This document shows, one piece after another, positions 26,673 through 34,943 of a DNA stretch of 64,000 bases. The first letter of the stretch is position 1, and each line of letters opens with the position of its first letter. Where the stretch lies: contig NZ_CP100000.1 of the NCBI RefSeq assembly GCF_024138165.1, positions 186,001 through 250,000 on the forward strand, given 5' to 3'. The DNA is from Halorussus vallis. Its GTDB lineage: Archaea > Halobacteriota > Halobacteria > Halobacteriales > Haladaptataceae. The notes under the pieces were generated by a model. The model was not told the DNA's origin. It worked only from the letters and a program-made list of their open reading frames with translations, and made no database searches. Position numbers and translations under genes: made by a program.

Positions 26673-27788
26673 ATGGAGCTTCCGGTCGTCGGTGCGACGG
26701 CGCGACGGGTCAAGTTCTCCGTCGACGAGGTCACCGGCGCCGTCGGCGACTCGGTGACGGTCCTGCCGGTCGTGGTCGCCGCCTCGGCGCTCACCGACCT
26801 CCGACTGCCGGTGCTGTTGGTCTGGTTCGGCGCGTTCCAGGTCGTCTGGGGACTTCGGTAAGGCGCACCGATTTCGGTCGAACCGATGAAGGCGCTCGCC
26901 GCGCTGGTCGTCGCCGGGTCGCTGTCGGTGGCCGAACTCGCGGCGGCCGGGACGCTCGTGGGCGGGGTCCTGCTCGCGCTCGGCGCCGCGGGCGCGCTCG
27001 GCGCGCTCGCGGCGCGAATCGACGTCGCCGTCGTCCGCGGGGTCCAGTTGGCAGTAGCGCTCGTCCTCGCCCGGACCGGCCTCGAACTCGCGGCGGGCGC
27101 GCCCGGGACCGCGCTGGCGGCGGCGCTCGTCGGGGGTGTCGCCGTCGCGGTCGGGTATCGCCGCGCGAGCGCGCTGGCCGTCCTCGCCGTCGGCGTCGGA
27201 CTCGCGGCGACCGAAACCGGCGCGTCGACCGTCGCGGTGCCGGCGTTCGGGGCCGCGGTCGCGTTCGACGGCGGCCTCGCGGCGGGGTTCGCGCCGACCT
27301 CGGACGCGCTCGCCGCGGCGTGGGCGCAACTGGCGATGACGGTCGGCAACGCCGCGGTGGCGACCTCGCTGTTGCTGGACGACCTCTACGACGTCGACGC
27401 CTCGCCGGACGACCTGGCGACCAGCATGGGCACGATGAACCTCCTGGCGGTTCCGCTCGGGGCGTTCCCGATGTGTCACGGGAGCGGCGGCGTCGCGGGC
27501 AAGCACGCCTTCGGGGCGAAGACGGCGGGCGCGAATCTCGTCCTCGGGGTGCTCTACGTCGCGGCCGCGCTGTTCGGCGCGGGACTGGTCGCGGCGTTCC
27601 CGATGGCCGCGCTCGGCGTCGTGCTCGCGCTGGTCGCCGCCGAACTGGGCCGGGCCGCCCTCGACACCGACACGCTCTGGCTGACCGCGGGCGTCGGCGT
27701 CCTCGGCGTCGCGACGAACGTCGGCATCGCGTTCGCCGCGGGGGTCGTCGCGTCCGTCGCGCTGGCGCAGGTCCGCGACGCGGAGTGA
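26673..27788 (+). pseudogene. MOT1-type molybdate/sulfate transporter gene with one in-frame TAA
   Basis: One frame of 372 codons runs from ATG 26673 to stop 27788, interrupted by TAA at 26859-26861 (codon 63). The first part reads FSVDEVTGAVGDSVTVLPV and ends VWFGAFQVVWGLR; straight after the TAA, in the same frame, comes GAPISVEPMKALAALVVAG. MOT1 proteins have a continuous G-L-x-Y-G-x-P-x-x-V-x-P-M-K-A here, so a Tyr codon (TAC/TAT) has become TAA. The rest is a complete multi-helix transporter with a second MOT1 repeat around LAVPLGAFPMCHGSGGVAG. The gene is otherwise undamaged. The downstream ATG at 26886 could yield a 300-aa N-truncated product. Confidence 0.85.
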
Positions 27789-27850
27789 GACGAGTTCCCG
27801 ACCCGGATATTTCGGTAAGCTATAACGTCCCACGCCGCCACCGACGAACC

Positions 27851-29059
27851 ATGGACGACCCCTCCGAAGCCTACGGCCCGAACCGCCAGCGCGAAGTGTA
27901 CGCCTCGGGGATGCTCGCCGACCTCCGTCCGGACCTGCCGATTTCGCCCGACGAACTCCGCGAGGCGGCGATGGCGGCACTGTCAGAGGAGGCCTACGCC
28001 TACGTCGTTGGGAGCGCAGGCGGCGAGGACACCGCCGCGCGAAACCACGAGGCGTTCGGTCGCTGGCGCATCGTCCCGCGGATGCTACGGGGCGTCGCCG
28101 AGCGCGACCTCTCGGTCGAACTGCTCGGCCAGGAACTCCCGGTGCCGGTGGCCCTCGCGCCCGTCGGCGTCCAGTCCATCATCCACGAGGGCGGCGAACT
28201 CGCCTCCGCGCGCGCCGCAAAGGACCTCGAGGTCCCCTTCGTCTCCAGTTCCGCCGCTTCGGCGACGATGGAGGAGGTGGCCGAGGAACTCGGCGACGCG
28301 ACCGGCTGGTTCCAACTGTATCCGAGTAAGGACTCCGACGTGACCGCGAGCTTCCTCGACCGGGCCGAGAACGCGGGCTACGAGGCGGTGGTGATGACCC
28401 TCGATACGCCCACGATGGGATGGCGAGAACGCGACGTGCAGAACGCCTACCTCCCGTTCCTCGACGGCGAGGGCGTGGCGAACTACCTGTCGGACCCGGC
28501 GTTCCGCGACTCGCTCGACGCGCCGCCCGAGGAGGACGAACGGGGCGCACTCTGGCGGTTCGTCGAACAGTTCGGCGACCTCGGGATGGACTGGGAAACC
28601 GTCGAGTTCGTCCGGGAGCACACCGACCTCCCGGTCGTGCTGAAGGGAATCCTCCACCCCGCCGACGCCCGCGAGGCGGTCGAACGCGGTGTCGACGGAA
28701 TCGTCGTCTCGAACCACGGCGGCAGGCAGGTCGACGGGGCGATTTCGGCCATCGAGGCGCTCCCGAGAGTGGTTTCGGCCGTCGAAGACGAGACGGCGAC
28801 CGGCGACGACTTCGCCGTCCTCTTCGACAGCGGAATTCGCCGAGGTGCGGATGCGATAAAGGCGATGGCGCTCGGGGCCGACGCGGTGCTCCTCGGACGG
28901 CCGTACGTCTACGGCCTCGCCATTGACGGCGAGGACGGCGTGCGTGAGGTCGTGCAGAACTTCCTGGCCGACCTGGACCTGACGCTGGCGCTCTCTGGGC
29001 TGGATTCGGTGGCGGAGTTGGACGAGTCGGTGCTGGTCGATACCGCGGCGTCGAACTGA
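27851..29059 (+). CDS. FMN-dependent alpha-hydroxy acid oxidase (lactate 2-monooxygenase-like)
   Basis: This 402-aa (S)-2-hydroxy acid oxidising flavoprotein has a TIM-barrel with the N-terminal AYAYVVGSAGGEDTAARNHE, PVPVALAPVGVQSIIHEGGE, and the active-site block GIVVSNHGGRQVDGAISAIE, whose His removes the alpha proton. FMN phosphate binding is in FDSGIRRGADAIKAMALGA and AVLLGRPYVYGLA. The length and SAGGE start resemble lactate 2-monooxygenase more than L-lactate dehydrogenase, but the product cannot be assigned. It starts at ATG 27851, 62 bp after the broken MOT1 gene. Confidence 0.88.
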   Translation: MDDPSEAYGPNRQREVYASGMLADLRPDLPISPDELREAAMAALSEEAYAYVVGSAGGEDTAARNHEAFGRWRIVPRMLRGVAERDLSVELLGQELPVPVALAPVGVQSIIHEGGELASARAAKDLEVPFVSSSAASATMEEVAEELGDATGWFQLYPSKDSDVTASFLDRAENAGYEAVVMTLDTPTMGWRERDVQNAYLPFLDGEGVANYLSDPAFRDSLDAPPEEDERGALWRFVEQFGDLGMDWETVEFVREHTDLPVVLKGILHPADAREAVERGVDGIVVSNHGGRQVDGAISAIEALPRVVSAVEDETATGDDFAVLFDSGIRRGADAIKAMALGADAVLLGRPYVYGLAIDGEDGVREVVQNFLADLDLTLALSGLDSVAELDESVLVDTAASN

Positions 29060-29132
29060 GGGTTCGATTCGCTCGTGGCTCGGTGAGGATCGACTCCGCG
29101 CGTGACGATTCCCCGATTCCTACCGACTGTGT

Positions 29133-29447
29133 GAACTTCCACTAGCCTCGCCGGGACCTCGGGTCGCGTCCATGCTCGACGCCCTCGAATCACTTCGGAG
29201 CGATTGCTGCGAACTCGGCGGTGACCTGCTGGCGGCTTGCGGTAACCCCCGCGAGGAACTCTCCCGTATCGCCGAGGCGTTCGGTGCCAATGCAGTCCTC
29301 TTGCACCGCGACTACTCGGGTTTCGCCGCCGAACGCGAGGCGGTCGGGCCAGACGATCGGTTCGACGGTGGACCGCCCTACCGGCAGAACCCGCCGTCTC
29401 TCCGCGAACGGGCATATCGAGGTTTCGACCACTGGCTTAACGCTTAA
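29133..29447 (+). pseudogene. Remnant of deoxyribodipyrimidine photolyase N-terminal domain
   Basis: The frame from 29133 reads through GPRVASMLDALESLRSDCCE, LGGDLLAACGNPREELSRIA and LLHRDYSGFAAEREA. This follows the photolyase antenna-domain pattern P-R-V-x-F-M-L-D-A-L-x-x-L, G-x-D-L-x-x-x-x-G-D-P, W-N-x-D-Y-S-x-x-A-x-x-R-D. The first about 45 residues and everything after AEREA (the FAD-binding domain, over 350 residues) are gone, and the normally conserved Trp/Asn before DYS are lost. Photolyase directly upstream of sod is a known arrangement in Halobacterium, and sod starts 38 bp after this remnant. A chance 91-aa protein from ATG 29172 is possible but unlikely to function. Confidence 0.7.
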
Positions 29448-29485
29448 CAACGGTGGCGTTGTCGAGGGTGACGGGGGTACCAGTA

Positions 29486-30118
29486 ATGGCAACTTACGAG
29501 CTACCGGAACTACCGTACGACTACGACGCACTCGAACCGGTCATCGACCAGCGCATCATGGAACTGCACCACGACAAGCACCACCAGGGCTACGTGGACG
29601 GCGCCAACAGCGCGCTCCAGCAGTTAGAGGAGATGCGCGGTTCGGGCGACTTCGGCGACACCCGCGCGGTCAAGCGGAGTCTCGCGTTCAACCTCTCGGG
29701 CCACGTCAACCACACCGTCTTCTGGCAGAACATGCACCCGGACGGCGGCGGCGAACCCAGCGGCGACCTCGCCGACGCCCTGAGCGAGAGCTTCGGCGGG
29801 TTCGACCAGTTCAAGCAGGACTTCTCGCAGGCCGCCAAGAACGTCGAGGGCTCCGGGTGGGGGATGCTGGTCTACGACCACATCTCCGACCAGCCCATCG
29901 TCGCGGCCGCCGAGAACCACCAGAACCAGCACCCGCAGGGCGCCACGCCGCTGCTCGTACTCGACGTGTGGGAGCACGCCTACTACCTGCAGTACGAGAA
30001 CAACCGCGGCGACTACGTCGACAGCTTCTGGGACGTCGTCAACTGGGACGACGTCGAACAGCGCTACCAGCAGGCCCAGCAGGCCGACACCATCCCGAAG
30101 GACACGGGAACGCACTGA
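29486..30118 (+). CDS. sod: Superoxide dismutase (Mn/Fe type)
   Basis: This 210-aa cytoplasmic enzyme dismutates superoxide. The metal ligands are in place: His in MELHHDKHHQGYVDG, His in SGHVNHTVFWQNM, and Asp/His in LLVLDVWEHAYYLQY. The GGGEPSGDLADAL insert matches haloarchaeal enzymes, which are usually Mn-dependent. The start is ATG 29486 (MATYELPELPYDYDALEPV); an upstream in-frame ATG at 29453 adds 11 unrelated residues. It follows the decayed photolyase gene and precedes a second sod by 283 bp. Confidence 0.95.
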   Translation: MATYELPELPYDYDALEPVIDQRIMELHHDKHHQGYVDGANSALQQLEEMRGSGDFGDTRAVKRSLAFNLSGHVNHTVFWQNMHPDGGGEPSGDLADALSESFGGFDQFKQDFSQAAKNVEGSGWGMLVYDHISDQPIVAAAENHQNQHPQGATPLLVLDVWEHAYYLQYENNRGDYVDSFWDVVNWDDVEQRYQQAQQADTIPKDTGTH

Positions 30119-30401
30119 CGGGACTCTGACTGGCCGGAACCGTTCGTGCACGCACGAGCGGCGCGTCGAACGAGCGACGAGCGACCGACGCGACGCGACT
30201 CCGCGCTCGCACCGCCGGAGGCGACGAAGCCCGAACTTAACACTTTCCTTACTGTAAAAAATTTCACCGACGGGTTTCCGAAGCCTGCGCGGAGACGGTC
30301 GGAGAAGGGCGTTTTCCGGCCCACCCTAGAGCCGTGCTACCGAACGACTTCTCAAACTTTAACACCGATTAGTGACACGTGTTAGACGGAGGAACCTACC
30401 A

Positions 30402-31013
30402 ATGCCCGAGCGATCCAACCCCGAACTGCCACCGCTTCCGTACGATTACGACGCACTCGAGCCCCACATCAGCGAACAGGTGCTGACCTGGCACCACGAC
30501 ACCCACCACCAGGGCTACGTCAACGGGCTCGACAGCGCCGAGGAGACGCTCGCCGAGAACCGCGAGAGCGGCGACTTCGGCAGCACCGCGGGCGCGCTCG
30601 GTAACGTGACCCACAACGGTTCGGGTCACTACCTGCACACGCTGTTCTGGGAGAACATGGACCCCAACGGCGGCGGCGAGCCGTCCGGTGACCTCGCCGA
30701 CCGCATCGAGGAGGACTTCGGCTCCTACGACGCCTGGAAGGGCGAGTTCGAGGCCGCGGCGTCGGCCGCCGGCGGCTGGGCGCTGCTGGTCTACGACTCG
30801 ACGGCGAACCAGCTCCGCAACCTCGCGGTCGACAAGCACGACCAGGGCGCGCTCTGGGGCAGTCACCCCATCCTCGCGCTCGACGTCTGGGAGCACTCGT
30901 ACTACTACGACTACGGCCCGGACCGCGGCGACTTCGTCAGCAACTTCTTCGAGGTCGTCGACTGGGACGCCGCGGCCGCCCAGTACGAAGACACCGTGTC
31001 GACGTTCGAGTAA
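30402..31013 (+). CDS. Second superoxide dismutase (Mn/Fe type)
   Basis: This 203-aa paralogue of the preceding gene keeps all ligands: LTWHHDTHHQGYVNG, SGHYLHTLFWENMDP, ALDVWEHSYYYDYG. The two proteins diverge in the middle (SSDRIEEDFGSYDAWKG-type region against SESFGGFDQFKQDF), so the duplication is not recent. The sequence before the start contains a T-rich AT stretch (AAACTTTAACACCG, 30353-30366) suited to its own promoter. Two sod genes in tandem would allow separate regulation. Confidence 0.93.
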   Translation: MPERSNPELPPLPYDYDALEPHISEQVLTWHHDTHHQGYVNGLDSAEETLAENRESGDFGSTAGALGNVTHNGSGHYLHTLFWENMDPNGGGEPSGDLADRIEEDFGSYDAWKGEFEAAASAAGGWALLVYDSTANQLRNLAVDKHDQGALWGSHPILALDVWEHSYYYDYGPDRGDFVSNFFEVVDWDAAAAQYEDTVSTFE

Positions 31014-31189
31014 GTCGGCTCCCGCGCCGTTCGACGTCGTTTCGGAATCACTCTTCTTTGGACGTTCGGCCGGTAGCGACGGCCGTGTCTCTCGTCCATC
31101 TCCGTGCTGATATGTCGGGGTCAGAGCAGTACGGTCGTCAATGGTTACCAAAGCGTACCGAATCCCTGCCAACGTGTCCCAATCGAGAG

Positions 31190-31235
31190 CACTATATAGA
31201 AAATAGAATAATATATATTTTCTTCGACACCTTTA
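31190..31235 (+). promoter_or_regulatory. AT-rich promoter region of the pstS-like gene
   Basis: A 40-bp stretch around 31190-31225 (CTATATAGAAAATAG then AATATATATTTTC) is far more AT-rich than any other promoter nearby. It lies 30-70 bp before the pstS-like start and contains several candidate TATA boxes. Phosphate-dependent control, as known for haloarchaeal pst genes, is inferred. Confidence 0.55.
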
Positions 31236-31262
31236 TGAGCAGGTCGCGGGTTCGTTCAGGTG

Positions 31263-32396
31263 ATGGCACAGAAATCGACGCGCCGGAAGTTCCTGACCGC
31301 TGCGGGTGCGAGCGGAGCACTCGCGCTCGCCGGTTGTACGGGTGGCAACGACGGGCAAGAGACGACCGAGGGCGGCGGTGGCGCCGGCACCACCGAGAAG
31401 GACATGCAGGAGACGACCGGGACGAAAACCGAGAGCGGGAGCCAGTCCCAGAGCTCCGGTCCCCTGAAGGGCGGCGGTTCCTCGACCGTCTACCCCATCG
31501 CCAGCACGGCCGCGTCCGTCTGGTCGTCGAACCCGCCCGCCGACGACAAGGAGTACTGGGGTCCGGGCCAGTACGGCATCGACACGAGCAAGGCGCTCGC
31601 CGACTACTGGGCCGGCCTCTACGGCTTCGAGAGCGGCCAGGGCGGCGACCCGCCGTTTCGCGTCTCCATCGGTCTGAGTCACTCGGGGACCGGCCTGGAG
31701 AAGCTCAAGAAGGGCCTGCTCGACATGGGCAACGCTAGCGCGCCCGTCGATGCCGAACTCCCCGACGCGAGCCAGTCGGAACTGAACAAGTTCAAGGACC
31801 ACGTCGTGGGCGTCGACGCCCAACCCATCGTCGTCAGCAAGGAGATCTACGAGGCGGGCGTGAAGAAACTCACCGCCGACCAAGTCCGGAAAATCTATAC
31901 GGGCAAGATCAAGAACTGGTCCGAGATCAGCTCCTACAGCGGCGAGGAAAAGGAGATTCAGGCGGTCGGTCGCGCCCAGGGTTCGGGTACCGACACCGCG
32001 TTCAGGCTCAACATGCTCGGGTCGGCCGACGCGAAGATGCCGGGCGTCGACGTCCGGAAGGGCCAGAACCAGCAGGTCAAGACGCTGGTCAGCAAGTCCA
32101 ACAACGCCATCGCCTACATGGCCCTCGCATTCGTGACCGGCGATGTGCCGGCCATCAAACTCGAGTTCGACGGCAAGACATACGCGCCCGGCAAGAACCT
32201 CGCCGACGAGAACTATCCGCTGTCGCGCGACCTCCACATGTACACCTACGAGGGCACCTCGAAGAAGGAGGCCGCCTTCCTCCGGATGGTCGTCAGCAAG
32301 TTCGGCCAGGAGAACTACGTCAAGACCCAGGGCTACGCCGCGCTCACCAAGGCGCGCCGCCAGGAAGAACTGAACAAACTGCCGAGCACGAATTGA
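31263..32396 (+). CDS. Phosphate-binding lipoprotein (PstS-like), orphan
   Basis: This 377-aa protein has a Tat motif STRRKFLTAAGASGA and lipobox LALAGC (Cys near residue 24), then a Thr/Gly/Ser linker. GGGSSTVYPIASTAASVW is the phosphate-loop region of PstS proteins; RAQGSGTDTAFRL and the later ISKSNNAIAYM-type block also fit. It binds phosphate outside the cell for an ABC importer. The pstC, pstA and pstB genes that normally follow are absent here: the next gene is convergent. It may serve a pst operon elsewhere. I use ATG 31263; GTG 31260 is an alternative. Confidence 0.85.
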   Translation: MAQKSTRRKFLTAAGASGALALAGCTGGNDGQETTEGGGGAGTTEKDMQETTGTKTESGSQSQSSGPLKGGGSSTVYPIASTAASVWSSNPPADDKEYWGPGQYGIDTSKALADYWAGLYGFESGQGGDPPFRVSIGLSHSGTGLEKLKKGLLDMGNASAPVDAELPDASQSELNKFKDHVVGVDAQPIVVSKEIYEAGVKKLTADQVRKIYTGKIKNWSEISSYSGEEKEIQAVGRAQGSGTDTAFRLNMLGSADAKMPGVDVRKGQNQQVKTLVSKSNNAIAYMALAFVTGDVPAIKLEFDGKTYAPGKNLADENYPLSRDLHMYTYEGTSKKEAAFLRMVVSKFGQENYVKTQGYAALTKARRQEELNKLPSTN

Positions 32397-32546
32397 GTCG
32401 CCGGTCGCGCCCCGGCACCACTGTCATCCGACCTCGCCCTCGTTTTCGTCGGCTCCGCCCGCGTTCTACCGACTTTCCCGTCGATTTCGACCGCGTTGAG
32501 TAACACAGACACTGCCGCGGTCAGTTCGGCGTTGGCCCGGCCGGAT

Positions 32547-33008
32547 TCACTCGCCGTCCGGCGCGAACGCCGCGTCCGGATGGTCGGCGACGACGGTTTC
32601 GACGTCGGCGTAGAGCCTCGCGAAGTCGTAGCCGCCGTCTCGTCGGTCGAAACTGGCGAACACGCCGACCTTGCGGTCGTCCTCCGCGAGGAACGTTCGG
32701 AACTGTTCGTAGCCGTCGAACCCCCGGACGGTGTACTCGTAGGACGTGTAGTAGAGGTCGCCGTAGGTCTGGCGGGTGACGTAGCCGTACCGCTCGTTGT
32801 CGACGAACCGCTCGACGTCGAGGTCGGCCACCTTCTCGGCCACGTCGTCCCGGAGGTACATCGACTCGTGGTCGTCCCGGTCGAACAGCCACACGTCGCG
32901 CAGCGCCTCGCCCCCGAACGTCGAAAACGCCTCGACGAGGGCCGCCTTCGCACCCCGTCGGGACTCCTCGGTAGCGTCACCCATGAGATACGGTAGCTCC
33001 GGAGCCAT
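32547..33008 (-). CDS. Conserved haloarchaeal protein (DUF7522-like), function unknown
   Basis: This 153-aa soluble protein contains LRDVWLFDRDDHESMYLRDD, DLYYTSYEYTVRGFDGYEQF and KVGVFASFDRRDGGYDFARL. The FDR and YT-YT blocks recall haloarchaeal proteins of unknown function; the DUF number is from memory. Start may be ATG 33008 or, nine residues later, MGDATEES at 32984. Context gives no clue; it ends convergently with pstS. Confidence 0.65.
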   Translation of the reverse strand: MAPELPYLMGDATEESRRGAKAALVEAFSTFGGEALRDVWLFDRDDHESMYLRDDVAEKVADLDVERFVDNERYGYVTRQTYGDLYYTSYEYTVRGFDGYEQFRTFLAEDDRKVGVFASFDRRDGGYDFARLYADVETVVADHPDAAFAPDGE

Positions 33009-33176
33009 ATCACATAAAAATTAGGACTCGTTTCGCGGGGAACGTCCGGGACGCGCGGCATCACGAGCGGGCGTCCGACCCGCGCCTCGGCCATCGCCGC
33101 CGACTCGCCTTCGTCCGACCGGGACCGACGCGGCCGAGACGAACGATTTACCCCGCGGTCCCGCGTAGTTCAGCGC

Positions 33177-33449
33177 ATGCCCCGACCGAAGGAAACCTTC
33201 GAACAGCTCTACCCCTGCGACTTCTACGAACCCGACGAACTGCTCGACCCCGAGGAGATGTACACCGTCTACGAGATCGCGCGACTCCTCCAGGGGCTCG
33301 ACCCCGACGAGGAGATAGACGTCGAAACCGAGGAGATCCTGCTCGATTGGGCCATCCCGTGGGTCATCGTCAACGCCGAGGACCTCGTCGTGGGCGAACC
33401 GGAGAGCGACGACGAACCGGGCTACTACGGACTGAAGACCGACGAATGA
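33177..33449 (+). CDS. Small conserved haloarchaeal protein (DUF5827-like)
   Basis: This 90-aa very acidic protein, PKETFEQLYPCDFYEPDELL with DPEEMYTVYEIARLLQGL following, matches a small family kept across haloarchaea without known function. Its stop overlaps the next start by 4 nt (ATGA), so it is coupled to the P-loop protein after it. The conserved pairing suggests a shared role, but I cannot name it. Confidence 0.75.
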   Translation: MPRPKETFEQLYPCDFYEPDELLDPEEMYTVYEIARLLQGLDPDEEIDVETEEILLDWAIPWVIVNAEDLVVGEPESDDEPGYYGLKTDE

Positions 33450-34243
33450 CGCTGCTGGTCGCCGGCGGCGACCGGGTCGACGCCGGAAAGACGACGTTCA
33501 CCACGGGACTGCTGGCGCGCCTCGGCGGCGTCGGCTTCAAGCCGCGGGCGGGCAACGACTACTGGTTCGACCACGACGACTACCGCCGGGCGGTCGACGC
33601 GGGGAGACTGTACGGGAAGGACGCGATGCGCCTCGCGGCCGCGAGCGCTGGCGACCTCTCGCCCGAGGAGATAAACTCCGTCCACCGACTCTGGCGGCCC
33701 TCGCCCGGTCCCGACGCCGGTCTGGTCGGCCAGAGTCGCCGGGAGTTCGTCTGCGACCGCGTCGGCGAGGCGTTCGTGGTGAACGCCCGGGCCGACGTGC
33801 CAGCCTCGGCCCGCGAGAACCTCCCGCTGGACGACGCCGACCGCGTCCGGACCGTCGACGAACTCGACGAGGCGACCCGACGGCTCCACCTGCCGGCGTT
33901 CGAGCGACTCGGCGAGCGAATCGAGGCCGCCGACGCGGCGGTCGTGGAGTCCTACGGCGACGTCGCGGTGCCGATTCGCGGCGTCGAGTTCGACGCCGTG
34001 GCGGTCGTCGAACCCGGTCGGATGCGGGTCTACCGCGGCGACCGCTACTTGAAAGCCCGGAGCGTCGCCTCGGGGAGCGCCCGAGACGGCCGACTCGAAG
34101 AGCGGGTCGCCGACGTGGTCGAACTCCTCGACCCCGAGGCGACCGCCGCGCTCCCGGCGCTCGGGAGCGCGGCGCGGACCGACCCCGACGCGGTCGCCGA
34201 GGCCTACGCCGACGCCTACGACGCGCTCCTGGACGTCGCCTGA
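33446..34243 (+). CDS. P-loop ATPase of unknown role
   Basis: This 265-aa protein opens with LLVAGGDRVDAGKTTFTTGL, a dethiobiotin-synthetase-like P-loop (GxxxxxGKTT) at residues 6-17, then KPRAGNDYWFDHDDYRRA and YGKDAMRLAAASAGDLSPEE. A Walker-B-like VVESYGDVAV lies near residue 172. The pattern is of the SIMIBI type that includes BioD, CobQ and MinD relatives, but no biotin motif is seen. Overlap with the DUF5827-like gene ties the two together. Confidence 0.75.
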   Translation: MTLLVAGGDRVDAGKTTFTTGLLARLGGVGFKPRAGNDYWFDHDDYRRAVDAGRLYGKDAMRLAAASAGDLSPEEINSVHRLWRPSPGPDAGLVGQSRREFVCDRVGEAFVVNARADVPASARENLPLDDADRVRTVDELDEATRRLHLPAFERLGERIEAADAAVVESYGDVAVPIRGVEFDAVAVVEPGRMRVYRGDRYLKARSVASGSARDGRLEERVADVVELLDPEATAALPALGSAARTDPDAVAEAYADAYDALLDVA

Positions 34244-34262
34244 AACCCAGGACGACGGAGCA

Positions 34263-34847
34263 TCAACCCATCCGGGCCGCCTTGGCGGCGAGTTCGACGT
34301 CGTGGTACGGGTTCGTCTCCACGCTCGGGCCGTGGCCGGTGTGCATCGCCCGGAGGCCGTCGGCGCCGCCGACGACCTCGCGCACGCGGTCGATGCTCTC
34401 GATGAGGGTGGGCCGGTCGCCCTCTTCGAGGTCGGTCCGGCCGAAGCTTCCGTTCTGGAAGATGAGGTCGCCCGCGAACAGCACGCCCGCGTCCGACGAG
34501 TAGAAGCAGAGGTGGTCGTCCTTGTGGCCGGGCGTGTGGAGCGCGACGTACTCGTGGTCGCCCATCCGGACGGCGTCGCCGTCCGCGATGGCACGGTCGA
34601 CGCCCGGTTGGTCGGTGTCGAAACCCCACGCCTCGACGTCGAAGGCGTCCGTGACGGTCTGGAGGTTGCCGACGTGGTCGGGATGCGTGTGGGTCAGGAT
34701 GACCGCGTCGAGGTCGGCGTCCCGGTCGCGGACGGCCGACACCGCGTCGAAGTTCGACCCGGTGTCGACCAGCACGGTCCGGTCGCCCTCCACCAGGAAC
34801 GCGTTGCTCGTGAACGCTTGGACGCCGCGCGCGATGTTGAGTATCAT
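34263..34847 (-). CDS. Metallo-beta-lactamase fold hydrolase (glyoxalase II-like)
   Basis: This 194-aa enzyme has the intact HxHxDH metal site in AVILTHTHPDHVGNLQTV near residue 52, further ligands in HTPGHKDDHLCFYS and FAGDLIFQNGSFGRTD, and a final MHTGHGP. The set and size match the glyoxalase II/YcbL-like branch, which hydrolyses thioesters. It starts divergently from thyX with about 95 bp between them. Confidence 0.9.
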   Translation of the reverse strand: MILNIARGVQAFTSNAFLVEGDRTVLVDTGSNFDAVSAVRDRDADLDAVILTHTHPDHVGNLQTVTDAFDVEAWGFDTDQPGVDRAIADGDAVRMGDHEYVALHTPGHKDDHLCFYSSDAGVLFAGDLIFQNGSFGRTDLEEGDRPTLIESIDRVREVVGGADGLRAMHTGHGPSVETNPYHDVELAAKAARMG

Positions 34848-34943
34848 GACTGGGAGTACGGCCGGGGGTGGTTTGTGGGTGTCGTTGTGGGCGAATCCGG
34901 CGATGAGGACGATTTATGTAGCCGGGCGCTACTCGTCACACCA

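Noticed and set aside
26652-27980. 442-codon open frame on the minus strand across the MOT1 locus
   Set aside because: Arg/Glu/Asp-rich nonsense composition, while the plus strand encodes recognisable MOT1 blocks on both sides of the TAA.
29172-29447. Reading the 91-aa frame as an intact small gene
   Set aside because: The similarity is to the inside of a photolyase antenna domain and continues upstream of the ATG, so a remnant explains it better.
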